Source: Candidatus Zhuqueibacterota bacterium 4572_119 (GTDB taxonomy: Bacteria; Zhuqueibacterota; Zhuqueibacteria; Thermofontimicrobiales; Thermofontimicrobiaceae). From it: 7,859 nucleotides of DNA. This document shows, in pieces, positions 6,151 to 7,859 of the stretch. How positions within the stretch are numbered: the stretch's first letter is position 1; the number at the start of each line of letters is the position of its first letter. A model generated the notes under the pieces. The model saw nothing but the letters and a program-made list of their open reading frames with translations. It was not told where the DNA came from and ran no database searches. The stretch lies in NCBI GenBank assembly GCA_002084535.1, contig NBLI01000063.1:1-7859 (forward strand), in the 5' to 3' direction. A program made the position numbers and the translations under genes.

Positions 6151-7249
6151 TTAACTCATGTTTGTCATCAAAAAAGATTTAATAAACTGATCTAAATTTC
6201 CGTCCATCACGTCCTGAATATTGCTTGTTTCCACATTTGTCCGGTGGTCCTTAACCATGTTATAAGGATGGAAAACATAAGATCGTATTTGGCTCCCCCA
6301 TGCAATTTCTTTTTTGCTATTTTGCAATTCCTGAAGTTTCTGTTCTTCTTCTTCTTTTTTCCTTTGATATAACCTTGACAAAAGAATTTTCATGGCGTTT
6401 TCACGGTTCATACGCTGGGATCTTTCGCTCTGACACTGAACAACAATCCCGGTTGGATTGTGCGTGATCCTGACCGCGGAATCTGTCTTGTTGACATGCT
6501 GCCCTCCGGCGCCGCTTGCCCTGTAGGTATCAACACGCAAATCATTTGGATTAATTGAAATTTCAATATCATTATCAACTTCTGGATAAACAAAGACCGA
6601 TGCAAAAGATGTATGCCGCCTGCTGTTCGCGTCAAATGGTGAAATGCGAACAAGACGATGTACACCAATTTCCGCTTTTAAATATCCAAACGCGTATTTG
6701 CCCGAAACTTCTACCGTAACACTCTTTATACCTGCTTCATCCCCGGACTGAAAATCCATTATCTGCGATTTGAAGCCTTTGTTTTCTATCCAACGCAAAT
6801 ACATTCGCATAAGCATCTGCGCCCAATCCTGGCTTTCTGTTCCGCCAGCGCCCGGATGAATCGTTAGAATCGCGTTTAATCGATCATCATTGTCTCCGAG
6901 CATTCTCTCAAATTCCAGCGTATCCAGCGCCTTTTTCAGCCAACCAATTTCTTTTTCCAGTTCACCTGAAAACTGTGAATCTTCTTCCTCTTCAGACAAC
7001 TCAATAATTTCATTGATATATTTTGCTTTATTATCCAGTTGCTGCCATTTTTCAACAATACTTTTCCTGGTGTCAATTTCCTGCATAATTTCCTGGGCTT
7101 TTTCCCGGTTATCCCAAAAGCCGGAATTCAGCGTTTGCTTTTCATATTTTTTGTATTCTTCAATCTTCTTATCTATTTCAAAGATAACCTCGTAATTTTT
7201 CAATCCTCGGATATAATTGAGTTAATTCATCTTTAATAGTTTCTATCAT
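6151..7249 (-). CDS. prfB: Peptide chain release factor 2, expressed through a programmed +1 frameshift
   Basis: RF2 ends translation at UGA and UAA. The coding sequence is in two frames. ATG 7249 opens 23 codons (MIETIKDELTQLYPRIEKL, then RGYL) ending at an in-frame TGA (7180-7178). Skipping T 7180 continues in the +1 frame as EIDKKIEEYKKYEKQ and on to TAA 6151. The joined protein is 365 residues, the same as E. coli RF2. It has an N-terminal coiled-coil domain, the RF2 stop-codon tripeptide SPF at 203-205 (within RISPFDANSRRHTS) and the peptidyl-hydrolysis motif GGQ at 248-250 (RASGAGGQHVNKT), with Ala rather than Thr at 246. A TTG at 7203 opens the main frame but would lose the RF2 N-terminus. 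GAGG (7261-7258) lies 8 nt before ATG, and only 3 nt separate it from the upstream stop. Autoregulation follows: scarce RF2 slows decoding of UGA and favours the shift. Confidence 0.96.
7178..7192 (-). promoter_or_regulatory. prfB programmed +1 frameshift site
   Basis: The minus-strand sequence CGAGGTTATCTTTGA contains an internal Shine-Dalgarno-like GAGG, the TAT spacer, the slippery CTT and the in-frame TGA, matching the known prfB recoding signal (E. coli AGGGGGTATCTTTGA). The frame before it encodes the expected LRGYL and the frame after it continues with EIDKK, so the shift makes a normal RF2. The base after TGA is A here, giving Glu after Leu where E. coli has Asp. Confidence 0.93.
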
Positions 7250-7252
7250 TTT

Positions 7253-7859
7253 TCAATCCTCGTAAATTTTCTTAATATTGATATTTCGAAAATAATGTTT
7301 TAATATTTCATCATAACTTGCGCCCTTTAGAGCCATGTTATACGCGCCTGCCTGGCACAATCCGGCGCCATTGCCAAATCCAGCGCCATAAAAAGTAAAG
7401 CTCAGCGGAAAGCCATCAGCGTCAAGCTGGGGCTCAACATAAAAACATGTGCTGGGGAGTCCTTTTTCGGAAAGACTTTTGCAGATTTCCCGTTCACCTG
7501 TTATCGTTAAATTTGTATCACTTGCTAAAATTTCAACTTCCTGAATACGACCCGAATGGTTCCTCAAGCTGGGTAAAATTTCAAATAACGATCCGATCTT
7601 TCTGCCCGCATACTGAGAAATAAAATGCTCAAGCTCATTTCTTTCATAGCTCACTTTCCAGCGAAAATAATTTCTTAAGTGACCTGGAAAATCAAAATCC
7701 AAAATAAATTTTGAATTGCAATAAGCATTCGGCGGTTCAGTAACCCACTTTTTTAAGTTTTCGTTAGCTGTCAAATCATCGTAGTCTTTTAAATTTTCAC
7801 CATTATCACCATCAAATATTGGAAACAATGAATTGGAATTCTTAAGATGTTTCTCATTT
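7253..7859 (-). CDS. SpoIID/LytB-domain protein, C-terminal part (runs off right edge)
   Basis: The frame is open from the window edge to TGA at 7255-7253, giving 201 visible residues; the true start lies outside. The TTG at 7828 is not a credible start because the frame continues through it to the edge. The C-terminal segment FTFYGAGFGNGAGLCQAGAY, then NMALKGASYDEILKHYFRNI, is the hallmark of the SpoIID/LytB family (commonly G-W/F-GHG-x-G-x-x-Q-x-GA). Upstream, NLKKWVTEPPNAYCNS and FRWKVSYERNELE recall a Bacteroidota-type SpoIID version, from memory. SpoIID in spore formers is a peptidoglycan lytic transglycosylase; related proteins occur in many non-spore-formers with poorly known cell-wall roles, so sporulation is not implied. 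The usual His of the GHG motif is Asn here (codon 7372-7370). The last codons contain the prfB ribosome-binding site, so the two genes are translationally close. Confidence 0.85.
   Translation of the reverse strand, partial: NEKHLKNSNSLFPIFDGDNGENLKDYDDLTANENLKKWVTEPPNAYCNSKFILDFDFPGHLRNYFRWKVSYERNELEHFISQYAGRKIGSLFEILPSLRNHSGRIQEVEILASDTNLTITGEREICKSLSEKGLPSTCFYVEPQLDADGFPLSFTFYGAGFGNGAGLCQAGAYNMALKGASYDEILKHYFRNINIKKIYED

Noticed and set aside
6890..7236. Plus-strand open frames (65 and 101 codons) rich in Ser/Phe
   Set aside because: They are antisense to the prfB coiled-coil region; the composition comes from Glu/Lys codons read backwards.

Overview
The window is a compact, AT-rich stretch of bacterial chromosome in which every convincing gene lies on the minus strand. 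Reading 5'->3' along that strand the order is: a SpoIID/LytB-domain protein (runs off the right edge), prfB (release factor 2), alr (alanine racemase), lysS (lysyl-tRNA synthetase), a small toxin-antitoxin remnant, lolC and lolD (lipoprotein export ABC transporter), and the N-terminal part of clpC (runs off the left edge). No rRNA, tRNA, CRISPR array or insertion sequence was seen.

Organism. A Lol lipoprotein-release system implies a diderm bacterium. The SpoIID-like protein has a shape I recall from Bacteroidota and relatives, and LysRS carries an extra segment before its catalytic core that I also associate with that group. Ribosome-binding sites are strong in most genes (AGGAGG, AGGAG, GGAG, GAGG), which is atypical of Bacteroidota proper. 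My inference is a member of the wider FCB assemblage (for example Calditrichota, KSB1, Cloacimonadota or Marinimicrobia-like). This rests on memory of protein families, not on a search.

Layout. 7859-3456 is a tight housekeeping cluster: spoIID-like/prfB are 3 nt apart, prfB/alr about 60 nt (20 nt if alr uses an upstream GTG), alr/lysS 2 nt. 3455-2742 is an accessory insert: a DUF4258-type toxin reading frame broken by a frameshift and a nonsense codon, followed by an apparently intact YgiT-type zinc-finger antitoxin. 2741-776 holds lolC and lolD, nearly abutting. 775-555 is a 221-nt AT-rich spacer, probably holding the clpC promoter. 554-1 is the start of clpC.

Function. prfB and lysS serve translation, alr supplies D-alanine for peptidoglycan, the SpoIID-like protein probably acts on peptidoglycan, lolCD releases lipoproteins from the inner membrane, and clpC belongs to the Clp protease. 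The two most informative observations are the programmed +1 frameshift in prfB, which lengthens the gene upstream to 365 residues, and the decayed toxin with a surviving antitoxin between lysS and lolC. I found no clearly new biological system here.
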